A stretch of DNA of 10,355 bases from Alphaproteobacteria bacterium (GCA_024277955.1 JAJRUE010000091.1:1-10355), one strand, 5' to 3'. Positions 1 through 6,810 are shown, counted from the first letter of the stretch. Made by a program: numbers and translations. The notes: generated from the letters alone by a model not told the origin.

Positions 1-1762
1 AGGCCTGCGAGCATTTCTACATCGTCACCGAGCCGATCGACGGGCTGGGGCAGTTGCCGGTGCTGCGGGTGCCCGATGAATGCGCCTATTACAAGGAGGA
101 CGCCGGCAAGATCCTGCTGGGCGCCTTCGAGCCCGAGGCCAAGCCCTGGGCGCTGGACGGCATCCCCGAGGATTTCGAGTTCGACCAGCTGCCCGAGGAC
201 TTCGACCATTTCGAACCGATCCTGGAAGCGGCGGTCAAGCGCATGCCGCTCCTGGCGGATGCCGGCATCCACACGTTCTTCAACGGGCCGGAAAGCTTCA
301 CCCCGGACGACGCCTATCACCTGGGGCTTGCGCCCGAGTGCGACAATTTCTGGGTCGCGGCGGGCTTCAACTCGATCGGCATCCAGAGCGCCGGCGGCGC
401 CGGCAAGGCGCTGGCCGAATGGATGGAGACCGGCGAAAAGCCGTTTGATCTGGGTGATGTGGACATCGCCCGGATGGCGCCGTTTCAGGGCAACCGCCGC
501 TATCTGGTGGCGCGCGCCCGCGAAGCGCTGGGGCTGCTTTACGCCGACCACTTCCCCTACCGGCAAAGGCCACCGCGCGCGGGGTCCGGCGCTCGCCGTT
601 TCACGCCCAGCTTCAGGCGCGCGGCGCGGTGTTTGGCGAGGTGGCGGGCTGGGAACGCGCCAACTGGTTCGCCGACGAAGGGCAGGCGCGCGAATACCGC
701 TATTCCTGGGGCCGGCAGAACTGGTTTGAAAACGCCGCGCGCGAACACCGGGCGGTGCGCGAAAACATCGGCATGTATGACATGACCAGTTTCGGCAAGC
801 TGCGCGTCGAGGGGCCGGACGCAGAGAGCTTTCTCAACCGCGTCTGCGGCAATGACGTGGCGGTGCCGGTAGGGCGCATCGTCTATACCCAGTTCCTGAA
901 CAGCCGCGCCGGGATCGAGGCCGACGTGACCGTGACGCGGCTGTCCGAGACCGCCTTTCTGGTGGTCACCCCGGCGGCCACCCGGCTGGCGGACCAGACC
1001 TGGCTGGAACGCCACCGGGGCGATGCGCGCGCGGTGATCACCGACGTGACCGCCGGCGAAGCGGTTCTGGCGGTGATGGGGCCGAACGCGCGCGCCCTGC
1101 TGCAAAATGTGTCGCCCGACGATTTTTCCAACGACGCGCATCCCTTCGGCGCCGCCCGGCAGATCGAGATCGGCATGGGGCTGGCGCGCGCCCACCGGGT
1201 GTCCTACGTGGGCGAGCTGGGGTGGGAAATCTACGTCTCTACCGACATGGCGGCGCACGTGTTCGAAGTGCTCGAGGACGCCGGCGCCGACATGGGGCTG
1301 AAACTGTGCGGCATGCACATGATGGACTCGTGCCGGATCGAAAAGGCGTTTCGCCATTTCGGCCATGACATCACCTGCGAAGACCATGTGCTTGAGGCCG
1401 GGCTGGGGTTCGCGGTGAAGACCGCCAAACCCGATTTCATCGGCCGCGACGCGGTTCTGCGCAAGCGCGACGCGGGGCTGCAGCGCCGGCTGGTGCAGTT
1501 CCTGCTGCGCGATCCCGAACCGCTGCTGTACCACAACGAACCGATCCTGCGCGACGGCCAGATGGTCGGTCACCTGAGCAGCGGCGCCTACGGCCACTGG
1601 CTGGGCGGCGCGGTGGGGCTGGGCTATGTCCCCTGCCCCGGCGAAAGCGCCGAGCAGGTTCTGGCCTCGGACTATGCGATCGAGGTCGCCGGCGCGCGGG
1701 TGGCGGCGCGGGCTTCGCTGCGGCCGATTCACGACCCGTCGGGCGCGCGCCTGCGGCTGTAG
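1..1762 (+). pseudogene. Dimethylglycine/sarcosine dehydrogenase-like FAD + GcvT fusion protein, 5' truncated by window, frameshifted
   Basis: Enzymes of this family oxidise N-methyl groups of dimethylglycine or sarcosine with FAD and pass the one-carbon unit to tetrahydrofolate; they act in the cytoplasm. The reading enters at base 3 (frame 3) with the end of the DAO-type FAD domain and the FAO_M domain, including VLRVPDECAYYKED and FWVAAGFNSIGIQSAGGAGK, up to HFPYRQ at 549-566. It then continues one frame back (frame 2) as KATARGVRRSPFH, then AVFGEVAGWERANWFA, and runs through GCV_T (YDMTSFGKLRVEGPDAESFL, SYVGELGWEIYV) and GCV_T_C (GHLSSGAYGHWLGGAVGLGYV) to TAG at 1760-1762. About 586 codons are visible; the family is usually near 800, so roughly 220 N-terminal residues lie outside. 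The frames join without loss of conserved residues, so this is a recent lesion or a sequence error. Unrepaired, the product would end at 785 after about 70 nonsense residues. The exact substrate cannot be told. Family assignment is firm. Confidence 0.88.
561..569 (+). other. Frameshift site (apparent loss of one A)
   Basis: Before this point the conserved protein reads in frame 3, ending HFPYRQ. From base 566 it reads in frame 2 as KATARGVRR. The bases are CGGCAAAGG; CGGCAAAAGG would restore a continuous frame giving YRQKATARG. No classical X XXY YYZ slippery heptamer is present in the zero frame, so a one-base deletion in a short A run, or a consensus error, explains it better than programmed frameshifting. 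Confidence 0.85.
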
Positions 1763-1764
1763 AC

Positions 1765-1773
1765 TTATCCACA
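1765..1773 (+). other. DnaA-box-like 9-mer TTATCCACA
   Basis: This is an exact match to the strict DnaA box consensus, three bases after the dehydrogenase stop codon. It stands alone: no cluster of further boxes, no AT-rich unwinding stretch and no replication gene is visible. It is either a chance match or an isolated DnaA site. Confidence 0.3.
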
Positions 1774-1782
1774 GCCCCGGCC

Positions 1783-1808
1783 CCACGCGCCTCGATGCGC
1801 GGGAATTT
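1783..1808 (+). terminator. Possible terminator hairpin after the dehydrogenase gene
   Basis: CGCGC (1786-1790) pairs with GCGCG (1797-1801) across a 6-base loop, and CC/GG outside a one-base bulge lengthens the stem. It is followed by AATTT rather than a proper T run. It lies 21 bases after the stop codon, a normal place for a terminator, but termination may be weak or Rho-dependent. Confidence 0.35.
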
Positions 1809-1925
1809 GCCGGGCTGACCGGCCCCCTTAGCGGTATCTTGCCGGTTTGCGGCGCGCCATGCGCCACAAGCGCCGATTCCACCCCGGATCGGCGGCGGCT
1901 TGCCGCTTTCCCGGCCCTGCTTCAC

Positions 1926-1955
1926 TTGTTTTTAAGACCGATACCCTCCTACTAG
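1926..1955 (+). promoter_or_regulatory. Candidate sigma70-type promoter
   Basis: TTGTTT (1926-1931) and TACTAG (1950-1955) are separated by 18 bases, in the first AT-rich stretch after the dehydrogenase. If used, the beta-helix mRNA would have a leader of about 265 bases covering the two inverted repeats. The -10 match is poor and no transcript evidence is available. Confidence 0.25.
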
Positions 1956-2087
1956 TCCGGGAAACAATGCTGCCCGATTCACCAAGTTTGTCGACGAGGG
2001 GAAAAAGGCGGATCAGCCTAAGTGTCTGATAAGATTAACGATTAACTCTGGCGGATTCCCGCGCAAACACATCGTCCACAAAGTTTG

Positions 2088-2109
2088 GACAAATTTGCGC
2101 CAAATTGTC
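2088..2109. promoter_or_regulatory. Operator-like palindrome upstream of the beta-helix gene
   Basis: GACAA at 2088-2092 mirrors TTGTC at 2105-2109 around a GCGC centre (2097-2100), with 18 of 22 positions symmetric. Its size, odd-free centre and place about 120 bases before the start codon suit a dimeric regulator site. The regulator is unknown. Confidence 0.4.
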
Positions 2110-2124
2110 TGAGCAACCATTCGG

Positions 2125-2140
2125 GGAACGTAACTGTTCC
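2125..2140. promoter_or_regulatory. GGAAC-N6-GTTCC inverted repeat
   Basis: GGAAC (2125-2129) and GTTCC (2136-2140) are perfect inverted arms around GTAACT. The repeat could be a small protein-binding site or, in RNA, a 5-bp hairpin in the leader, about 90 bases before the start codon. It is not the alphaproteobacterial LexA box, which is a direct repeat (GTTC-N7-GTTC). Confidence 0.3.
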
Positions 2141-2215
2141 TGAGAATGCGCTGCCAGCACCACGGATTGGGGATCCCGGTGCACGAGTGTCAGACTTCAG
2201 GGCTTGAAACATGAC

Positions 2216-2220
2216 ACAGG
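2216..2220 (+). promoter_or_regulatory. Ribosome binding site deciding the beta-helix start
   Basis: ACAGG ends seven bases before ATG 2228. The alternative in-frame TTG at 2204 has no comparable purine-rich element in front, so ATG 2228 is preferred and the eight residues before it are left out. Confidence 0.5.
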
Positions 2221-2227
2221 TGCTAGA

Positions 2228-4132
2228 ATGCCCACAACCGCGACATACACGACTTATCCGCAGCACGCGAACGCCACGATCACCGTGACCACTTCGGCCG
2301 AGTTGAACACCGCGCTGGCCAATCTTGGCAGCTCGGGCGGCGGGACAATCCTGGTCGATGGCAACGGCGGGCCCTATGACATCTTCGCCAACGGCGTCGG
2401 CGACGCCAACAACCCGGTGGTGATCAAGCCGCTCGACCCGGCAACCCAGCCGCAGGTGCAAAACATCTACCTGATCAATTCCGGCTATATCACCATGACC
2501 GGGATGCATGTGGACAGTTCCGCCCAGCCGTCGACGGTGCAGGATCTGCGCATCAGCGGTTCCAACCATATCGAGTTCGTCGGCAACGACATGACCAGCA
2601 ACGCCAACGGGTTTCTGGATGGCAGCGCCGGGGTCACCCAGGGGGCCGACGCCGCGCTGATCCGCAACTCGTCCGACATCAACTTTTCGGGCAACACCAT
2701 CACCGGCTACAACCAGGGCGTCAGTTTCCTGGAAGTGACCAACCTGAACTTCTCGAACAACGACCTTTCGGCGCTGCAGTCCGATGGCTTCCGCGCCGGT
2801 GGCATCCAGAATGCCAATATCTCGAACAACTACATGCACGACTTTTACGGGTCGCTGCAAAGCATCAACCATTCGGACTTCATCCAGATCTGGTCGACCA
2901 ATGCCCAGCTCACCACCAGCAACGTGCAGATCAACGGCAACGTGCTGGATTCCAACGGCGGCGCCACCGCACAGGGCATCTTCATCGGCAACGAACAGAT
3001 GCGCAACGGCGGCACCGGCCCCTACTACAACGACATCCGGATTTTCGACAACGTGGTCCACACCGCCAGCTGGCACGGGATCACCATCGAGGGCGCGCAA
3101 AACGCCCAAATCTACAACAACACGGTACTTTTTGACGACCAGGCCTGGGGCAAGGCCGATCCCACTGCACCCTGGGCACAGGCCCAGCCCTGGATCATGG
3201 CCAGCAACACCCCCGGCGTCCTGCTGAGCGGGAACGTATCGGGCCGGGTCTACAACAACGGCGTTCTGGACACGAGCGGCAACAACACCCTGCTGGACTA
3301 CACCGATCCGACCACCGGGACATACATCAGCTCGTTCATGGGCTCGCTGACGCTTCCCGGCACGGTTGGCACCGGCGGAACCTGGACCGGCGGCGGCACC
3401 GGCGGAACCGGGGGCGTAACCACCCCAGGCACCGGCACCGGTGCAGGAACCGGTGGCGTGACCGATCCCGGGTCAGGGACGGGCACCGGAACCGGCACCG
3501 GAACGACCGATCCCGGTACGGGTACGGGCACTGGCACGGGCACTGGAACCGGCGGTGCGACTGACCCAGGCGCGGGGTCCGGAACCGGCACCGGCACTGG
3601 TGGTGCGACCGATCCCGGCACAGGGACGGGAACTGGCACCGGCACGGGCGGCGCGACCGACCCGGGAACTGGAACCGGAACCGGTGGCGGCGCAACCGTT
3701 CCGGGCACGGGGACTGGCACCGGCGGTGCGACCGATCCGGGCGCCGGCACGGGCACGGGCGGCGGCGGGGCAACCGACCCTGGCACCGGGACCGGCGCGG
3801 GCGGCGCAACCGATCCCGGCACGGGAACTGGCACGGGCACCGGCGACACGACGACCCAGCCGGACCCGGTGGACGGCGGCGCGATCGACACCGTCTACCA
3901 GAAAACCGTATCGCTTCTGATGGCCAAGTTTCCGGGCTTCGGGCAAATGTCGTCGCAGCCGCTCTCGGCCCAACCGCTTTCGGCGCAACCCCTGTCCGCC
4001 CCCGCCGACCCGAGCGCCCAGTTGTCGCAAGACGATGTCGAACAGCTGTTCCTGGCGCCCGAGGAAGAAGAGGATCTGCCTGCCGAAGAAGAGGTCGAAG
4101 AGGACGATCCGGCACTGCTGGCGCTCCTGTAG
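2228..4132 (+). CDS. Right-handed beta-helix protein with Gly-Thr repeat linker and acidic C-terminus; probable secreted polysaccharide-active protein
   Basis: The product has 634 residues. Residues 15-360 are Asn/Ser/Gly-rich with repeating strands such as NISNNYM, VQINGNVLDS and AQIYNNTVLF, the pattern of right-handed parallel beta-helix (pectin-lyase-like) proteins. NHSDFIQIW (214-222), FIGNEQ (252-257) and WHGITIEGA (282-290) put Asp, Glu and His on neighbouring rungs, possible active-site residues (inference). Residues about 379-540 are a Gly-Thr/TDPG linker. A helix-like stretch (557-575), three QPLSA copies and a tail with 12 acidic residues in 16, ending PALLALL, follow. No Sec signal peptide or N-terminal membrane segment is present. 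That, with the acidic/hydrophobic C-terminus, suggests type I export, but no GGxGxDxxx RTX nonapeptides are seen. Its place beside glycosyltransferases and a Wzy/WaaL-like gene suggests lyase, hydrolase, epimerase or binding activity on the locus's own polymer. Fold confident; activity unknown. Confidence 0.82.
   Translation: MPTTATYTTYPQHANATITVTTSAELNTALANLGSSGGGTILVDGNGGPYDIFANGVGDANNPVVIKPLDPATQPQVQNIYLINSGYITMTGMHVDSSAQPSTVQDLRISGSNHIEFVGNDMTSNANGFLDGSAGVTQGADAALIRNSSDINFSGNTITGYNQGVSFLEVTNLNFSNNDLSALQSDGFRAGGIQNANISNNYMHDFYGSLQSINHSDFIQIWSTNAQLTTSNVQINGNVLDSNGGATAQGIFIGNEQMRNGGTGPYYNDIRIFDNVVHTASWHGITIEGAQNAQIYNNTVLFDDQAWGKADPTAPWAQAQPWIMASNTPGVLLSGNVSGRVYNNGVLDTSGNNTLLDYTDPTTGTYISSFMGSLTLPGTVGTGGTWTGGGTGGTGGVTTPGTGTGAGTGGVTDPGSGTGTGTGTGTTDPGTGTGTGTGTGTGGATDPGAGSGTGTGTGGATDPGTGTGTGTGTGGATDPGTGTGTGGGATVPGTGTGTGGATDPGAGTGTGGGGATDPGTGTGAGGATDPGTGTGTGTGDTTTQPDPVDGGAIDTVYQKTVSLLMAKFPGFGQMSSQPLSAQPLSAQPLSAPADPSAQLSQDDVEQLFLAPEEEEDLPAEEEVEEDDPALLALL
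3362..3844 (+). repeat. Gly-Thr / TDPG tandem repeat region inside the beta-helix gene
   Basis: About 160 residues are almost only Gly, Thr, Ala, Asp, Pro and Val. After a GGT/TGG lead-in there are ten modules that begin T(D/T/V)PG, eight of them TDPG, followed by GTGTG runs of varying length; modules are 10-18 residues and differ mainly by whole GT pairs. Codons vary freely (ACC/ACG/ACT with GGC/GGA/GGG), so DNA identity between modules is lower than protein identity. It probably serves as a flexible extended linker between the beta-helix and the C-terminal region. The Val-Pro-rich open frame on the opposite strand is a by-product of this repeat. Confidence 0.9.
3956..4000 (+). repeat. Three tandem QPLSA codon repeats
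   Basis: Three 15-base units each encode Gln-Pro-Leu-Ser-Ala, at 3956-3970, 3971-3985 and 3986-4000. They differ only at synonymous positions. They lie between the helix-like segment and the acidic tail of the beta-helix protein. Confidence 0.85.
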
Positions 4133-4165
4133 GCGCCGCTGGACCGGGGCCACGCCTGGGGCGCA

Positions 4166-4180
4166 GCGATTATCAATCGC
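4166..4180. terminator. Possible bidirectional hairpin between convergent genes
   Basis: GCGATT (4166-4171) and AATCGC (4175-4180) form a perfect 6-bp stem with a 3-base loop that covers the stop codon of the minus-strand glycosyltransferase. It lies in the short gap between two convergent stop codons. There is no U run on either side, so it is a weak terminator candidate. Confidence 0.3.
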
Positions 4181-5129
4181 CGTTGCGGTTCCAGACCTTT
4201 TCGGCCGATCTGGCGCCGGGATCGAACAGAACCCGCAGCATGCGCCAGCACCGGTAAAGCCGGATACGTGTCAGGCAGCGCAGGGCCAGCCAGCGCTGCT
4301 TGATCCCCGAAATCCGGTCCGACGTGGCGATGCGCAGCGCTTCGCCCAGCGGCGACAGGCCGATGGCTAGCGCGCGCAGCACCCAGCGCACACGCCCCCC
4401 CAGCCCGGATACCCGGCTGAAATCATGCAGGATATGGCGATCCCACTTTTGCTTCATCTCGGAAAATTCCCGGCGCGCCGGATGATAGACGATCATCTCG
4501 GGCACATAGCGGATGGCGATCCCCAGCCTGCCCGCCCGCTGCCCCCAGTCGCGGTCCTCGGCGACGTCGACCCCGGCAAAGGGGCCGACCCGTTCATAGG
4601 CGCGCGCCCGCATCGCGAGATGGCCGGTCCCCGAATAGCCCGACGCGATATAAGCGCGGTTCCGGTAGGCGTAGATGCGTTCGTAGCATTCCAGCGGCGT
4701 CGGGTGATCCGCATCCGCGATCGGAACCCGCACATCGCCGCCGATCACCTGAACCTCGGGGTCGCCAAAGGCCTGCTCGATCGACGCCAGCCAGCGCGGA
4801 TGCGCCCGGCAATCGGCATCGATAAAGGCCAGAATGTCGCCCGACGCCGCCGCGATCCCGGCATTGCGCGCAGGCCCCGGCCCCGGGGTTTCCTGGCGCA
4901 ACAGGCGCACGCCCTCGAACTCGGCGCAAATGGCTTCGGGCAGGGTCTGCGACCCGTTGTCGACCACGATCACCTCGTAGCTGCTTTCAAGCCCTTCCTG
5001 GGCATGGATCGCCGCCAGGCTTTCACGCAGGAACTCGGGCTGGTTCAAATGGGGAATGATCACCGAAATCGTCACTGCGCGGGCGCTTTCCGTCAAGTCC
5101 GAGGGCACGTCTATACTGGTCAACAACAT
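4173..5129 (-). CDS. Family 2 glycosyltransferase (GT-A fold)
   Basis: The product has 318 residues. It is predicted to move a sugar from a nucleotide donor onto a growing lipid-linked glycan at the inner face of the membrane. The GT2 fold shows at the N-terminus: TISVIIPHLNQPEFL (20-34), YEVIVVDNGSQ (51-61), GPGPARNAGIAAASGDILAFIDADC (83-107) with the DxD-type IDAD at 103-106, and VAEDRDW (189-195) as the acceptor/catalytic-base region. No strong membrane segment is seen; the C-terminus is basic. The ATG at 5129 has only a weak ribosome binding site (GGA seven bases before, or AAGGA twelve before), so a GTG at codon 8 or 19 is possible. It is convergent with the beta-helix gene (40 bases between stops) and divergent from the GT4 gene. 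Sugar and linkage cannot be read from sequence. Confidence 0.9.
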   Translation of the reverse strand: MLLTSIDVPSDLTESARAVTISVIIPHLNQPEFLRESLAAIHAQEGLESSYEVIVVDNGSQTLPEAICAEFEGVRLLRQETPGPGPARNAGIAAASGDILAFIDADCRAHPRWLASIEQAFGDPEVQVIGGDVRVPIADADHPTPLECYERIYAYRNRAYIASGYSGTGHLAMRARAYERVGPFAGVDVAEDRDWGQRAGRLGIAIRYVPEMIVYHPARREFSEMKQKWDRHILHDFSRVSGLGGRVRWVLRALAIGLSPLGEALRIATSDRISGIKQRWLALRCLTRIRLYRCWRMLRVLFDPGARSAEKVWNRNGD

Positions 5130-5454
5130 GGGGCGATCCGGTCCTTAACTGCAAGAGCCATGCGCAGATGCCGCGCCGGCCCATCACGGTTACGCCACAC
5201 CAGCGCCCGGCGTCCACCTTTCAGGCCGGCCCTGTGCGCGATTGCCCACTATCACGCGACTTTGTTTAGGTTATACTTGGACTGTTGCCGTATTGGTGAC
5301 ATTCGGGGCCCTCGGCTTTGCCCGGGCGCAAAAGTTGTTATTGGTTTCACATGGTTGATGGCATCCCCGGCCCGGGGGCCGGCCAGTGTCCCGCACGCCG
5401 GCGCCGCCGGAAAACGGGCCTGGGGCCGGTCGCCAACAGGACAAGGGTAAAAGT
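5130..5454. promoter_or_regulatory. Divergent intergenic region between two glycosyltransferase genes, 325 bases
   Basis: It should hold promoters for both directions. An AT-rich patch at 5261-5278 contains TATACT (5272-5277), a good -10 hexamer for the plus-strand operon, but no good -35 lies 16-19 bases upstream. A very GC-rich palindrome lies at 5367-5382. No gene is supported. The plus-strand open frame could be extended back to a weak start at 5386, but ATG 5455 with AAGGG (5443-5447) seven bases before it is a far better start. Confidence 0.4.
5367..5382. repeat. GC-only inverted repeat in the GT4 leader
   Basis: CCGGCCC (5367-5373) and GGGCCGG (5376-5382) are perfect inverted arms around GG. 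As RNA the two-base loop would open, leaving a CCGGC/GCCGG stem 73 bases before the start codon. It may slow transcription or translation, act as a binding site, or simply reflect GC composition. Confidence 0.4.
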
Positions 5455-6717
5455 ATGGTGCAAGGTGAAGCGCGCCGCGTATTGATCGTCGTCGAAAACC
5501 TGCCGGTTCCGCTGGACCGCCGGGTCTGGCTGGAAGCAACGACCCTGGTGAACGCCGGCTACCAGGTCAGCGTGATCTGCCCGATGGGGCGCGGCTGGGA
5601 CAAGGCCTATGAGGAAATCGACGGGGTGCACATCTACCGCTACCCCGCCCCGCCCGAAGCCCATTCCGGCGCGCTGGCCTATGCGCGCGAATACGGCCTG
5701 TCGATCTCGCACTGGTTCCGGCTGGCGCGCAAGGTGCGCCGCGAACGCGGTTTCGACGTGATCCACGGCTGCAACCCGCCCGATCTGATCTTCCTGCTGG
5801 GCCTGTGGTATCGGCTGCGCGGCGTGCGCTACCTGTTCGACCACCACGATGTCTGCCCCGAGCTTTTCGAAGCCAAGTTCGACAAGAAAGGCCTGCTGTA
5901 CCGGATCATGCGCATCTGGGAACGCATGACCTTCGCCAGCGCCGACGTATCACTGGCCACCAACGAAAGTTTCCGCCAAGTGGCGATCGAGCGCGGCAAG
6001 ATGGCGCCCGAAGATGTCTTCGTGGTGCGTTCGGCGCCGCGCATCGAACGTTTCGTGATCGGCCCTGCGGACGAAAGCCTGAAAAAGGGCGCGAAAACCC
6101 TGCTGGGCTATGTCGGGGTGATCGGCCAGCAGGAAGGCATGGACCTTCTGGTCGAGGCCGCCGACCACCTGGTGAACACCCTTGGCAAGACCGACGTGCA
6201 TTTCGCCATCGTCGGCTTCGGCCCGCAGGTGCCCGCGGTCAAGCAGGATGTCGCCCGGCGCGGGCTGGAGGACTACTTTACCTTCACCGGCGCGCTTTAC
6301 GGCGACGACCTGCTGCGGGTTCTCAACACCGCCGATATCGGCGTCAGCCCGGACCCGAAAAACCCGATGAACGACATTTCCACCATGAACAAGGTCATGG
6401 AATACATGACCCTGGAAAAGCCGGTGGTGCAGTTCGACCTGAAGGAAGGCCGCGCCTCGGCCGATGACGCCTCGGTCTATGCCCGCGCCAACGACCCGCA
6501 GGATTTCGCCCGCAAGATCGCCTGGCTGATCGACCACCCGGAAGAGGCGCGCGAAATGGGCCAGCGCGGGCGCAGGCGGGTGCTCGAGCAGCTCAGCTGG
6601 GATCATTCGGTTCCCAACCTGCTGGCCGCCTATGAACGGATCTTTGCGATCCGGCGGCGGCTGTCGGGAACGCCGGCGCCGGTCACCACCGGCGGATCGC
6701 TGCGCAGCGACGGGTAG
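5455..6717 (+). CDS. GT4-type glycosyltransferase (GT-B fold)
   Basis: The product has 420 residues, normal for the family. It is predicted to transfer a sugar from a nucleotide donor to the exopolysaccharide or O-antigen repeat unit in the cytoplasm. The N-terminal Rossmann half holds RRVLIVVENLPVPLDRRVW (7-25), FDVIHGCNPPDLIF (100-113) and FDHHDVCPE (128-136). The C-terminal donor-binding half starts at LLGYVGVIGQQEGMD (216-230) and includes TFTGALYGDDLLRVLNTADI and STMNKVMEYMTLEKPVV (309-325), the usual place of the E-x7-E-type motif. No membrane segment is seen. The start at ATG 5455 is chosen because AAGGG lies seven bases upstream and the conserved fold begins right after. It is first in a run of three plus-strand genes, 93 bases before the next. 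The sugar is unknown. Confidence 0.92.
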   Translation: MVQGEARRVLIVVENLPVPLDRRVWLEATTLVNAGYQVSVICPMGRGWDKAYEEIDGVHIYRYPAPPEAHSGALAYAREYGLSISHWFRLARKVRRERGFDVIHGCNPPDLIFLLGLWYRLRGVRYLFDHHDVCPELFEAKFDKKGLLYRIMRIWERMTFASADVSLATNESFRQVAIERGKMAPEDVFVVRSAPRIERFVIGPADESLKKGAKTLLGYVGVIGQQEGMDLLVEAADHLVNTLGKTDVHFAIVGFGPQVPAVKQDVARRGLEDYFTFTGALYGDDLLRVLNTADIGVSPDPKNPMNDISTMNKVMEYMTLEKPVVQFDLKEGRASADDASVYARANDPQDFARKIAWLIDHPEEAREMGQRGRRRVLEQLSWDHSVPNLLAAYERIFAIRRRLSGTPAPVTTGGSLRSDG

Positions 6718-6794
6718 CTTTTGGCGGATTTCCTTTGGCCCGCGCCGCAACTGGCGTAGAAACGACGCATCGGCGCCAGCACGCCGGTCAGAAC

Positions 6795-6800
6795 GAGGAA
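6795..6800 (+). promoter_or_regulatory. Ribosome binding site GAGGAA for the GTG start at 6811
   Basis: GAGGAA ends ten bases before GTG 6811, the best Shine-Dalgarno sequence in this stretch. The later ATG at 7108, just before the first membrane segment, has only a distant AGG. This favours the long N-terminus. Confidence 0.5.
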
Positions 6801-6810
6801 CAGATTTCAA

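Larger units (their letters stand above)
1763..2227. other. Intergenic region, 465 bases
   Basis: No convincing gene was found. The left part is GC-rich and holds a possible terminator hairpin and a DnaA-box-like 9-mer. The region becomes AT-richer from about 1920, as expected of a promoter region. It holds a weak promoter candidate (1926-1955), adjacent GATTAAC heptamers (2033-2046), an 18-of-22 palindrome (2088-2109) and a GGAAC/GTTCC inverted repeat (2125-2140), followed by the start of the beta-helix gene. A 60-codon open frame at 1847-2029 has no clear ribosome binding site and an Arg/Pro/Ser-rich product, so it is not called. Confidence 0.6.

Noticed and set aside
561..569. Programmed -1 ribosomal frameshift
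   Set aside because: No slippery heptamer in the zero frame and no obvious downstream pseudoknot. Enzymes of this family are not known to use one.
1765..1773. Replication origin
   Set aside because: Only one DnaA-like box, with no AT-rich unwinding region or replication genes nearby.
557..1882. Minus-strand open frame of 441 codons
   Set aside because: It is antisense to the GcvT half of the dehydrogenase, has shadow-type composition and no ribosome binding site or motif.
1847..2029. Small 60-codon protein in the first intergenic region
   Set aside because: There is no convincing ribosome binding site, it overlaps the promoter candidate, and its composition is not protein-like.
2035..2045. 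CtrA binding site
   Set aside because: The two TTAA half-sites are 3 bases apart instead of 7.
2125..2140. LexA box
   Set aside because: The alphaproteobacterial LexA site is a direct repeat GTTC-N7-GTTC; here the arms are inverted.
2042..3109. Minus-strand open frame of 355 codons reaching into the upstream region
   Set aside because: It is mostly antisense to the beta-helix gene, with Val/Gly/Asp-rich shadow composition and no recognisable domain.
3362..3844. CRISPR array or other DNA-level repeat element
   Set aside because: The periodicity is of short in-frame Gly-Thr codons with synonymous variation, not constant repeats with unique spacers.
3298..3891. Val-Pro repeat protein on the minus strand
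   Set aside because: VPVPVPGSVAPP is simply the reverse strand of the Gly-Thr repeat. It has no independent start signal and is antisense to a confident gene.
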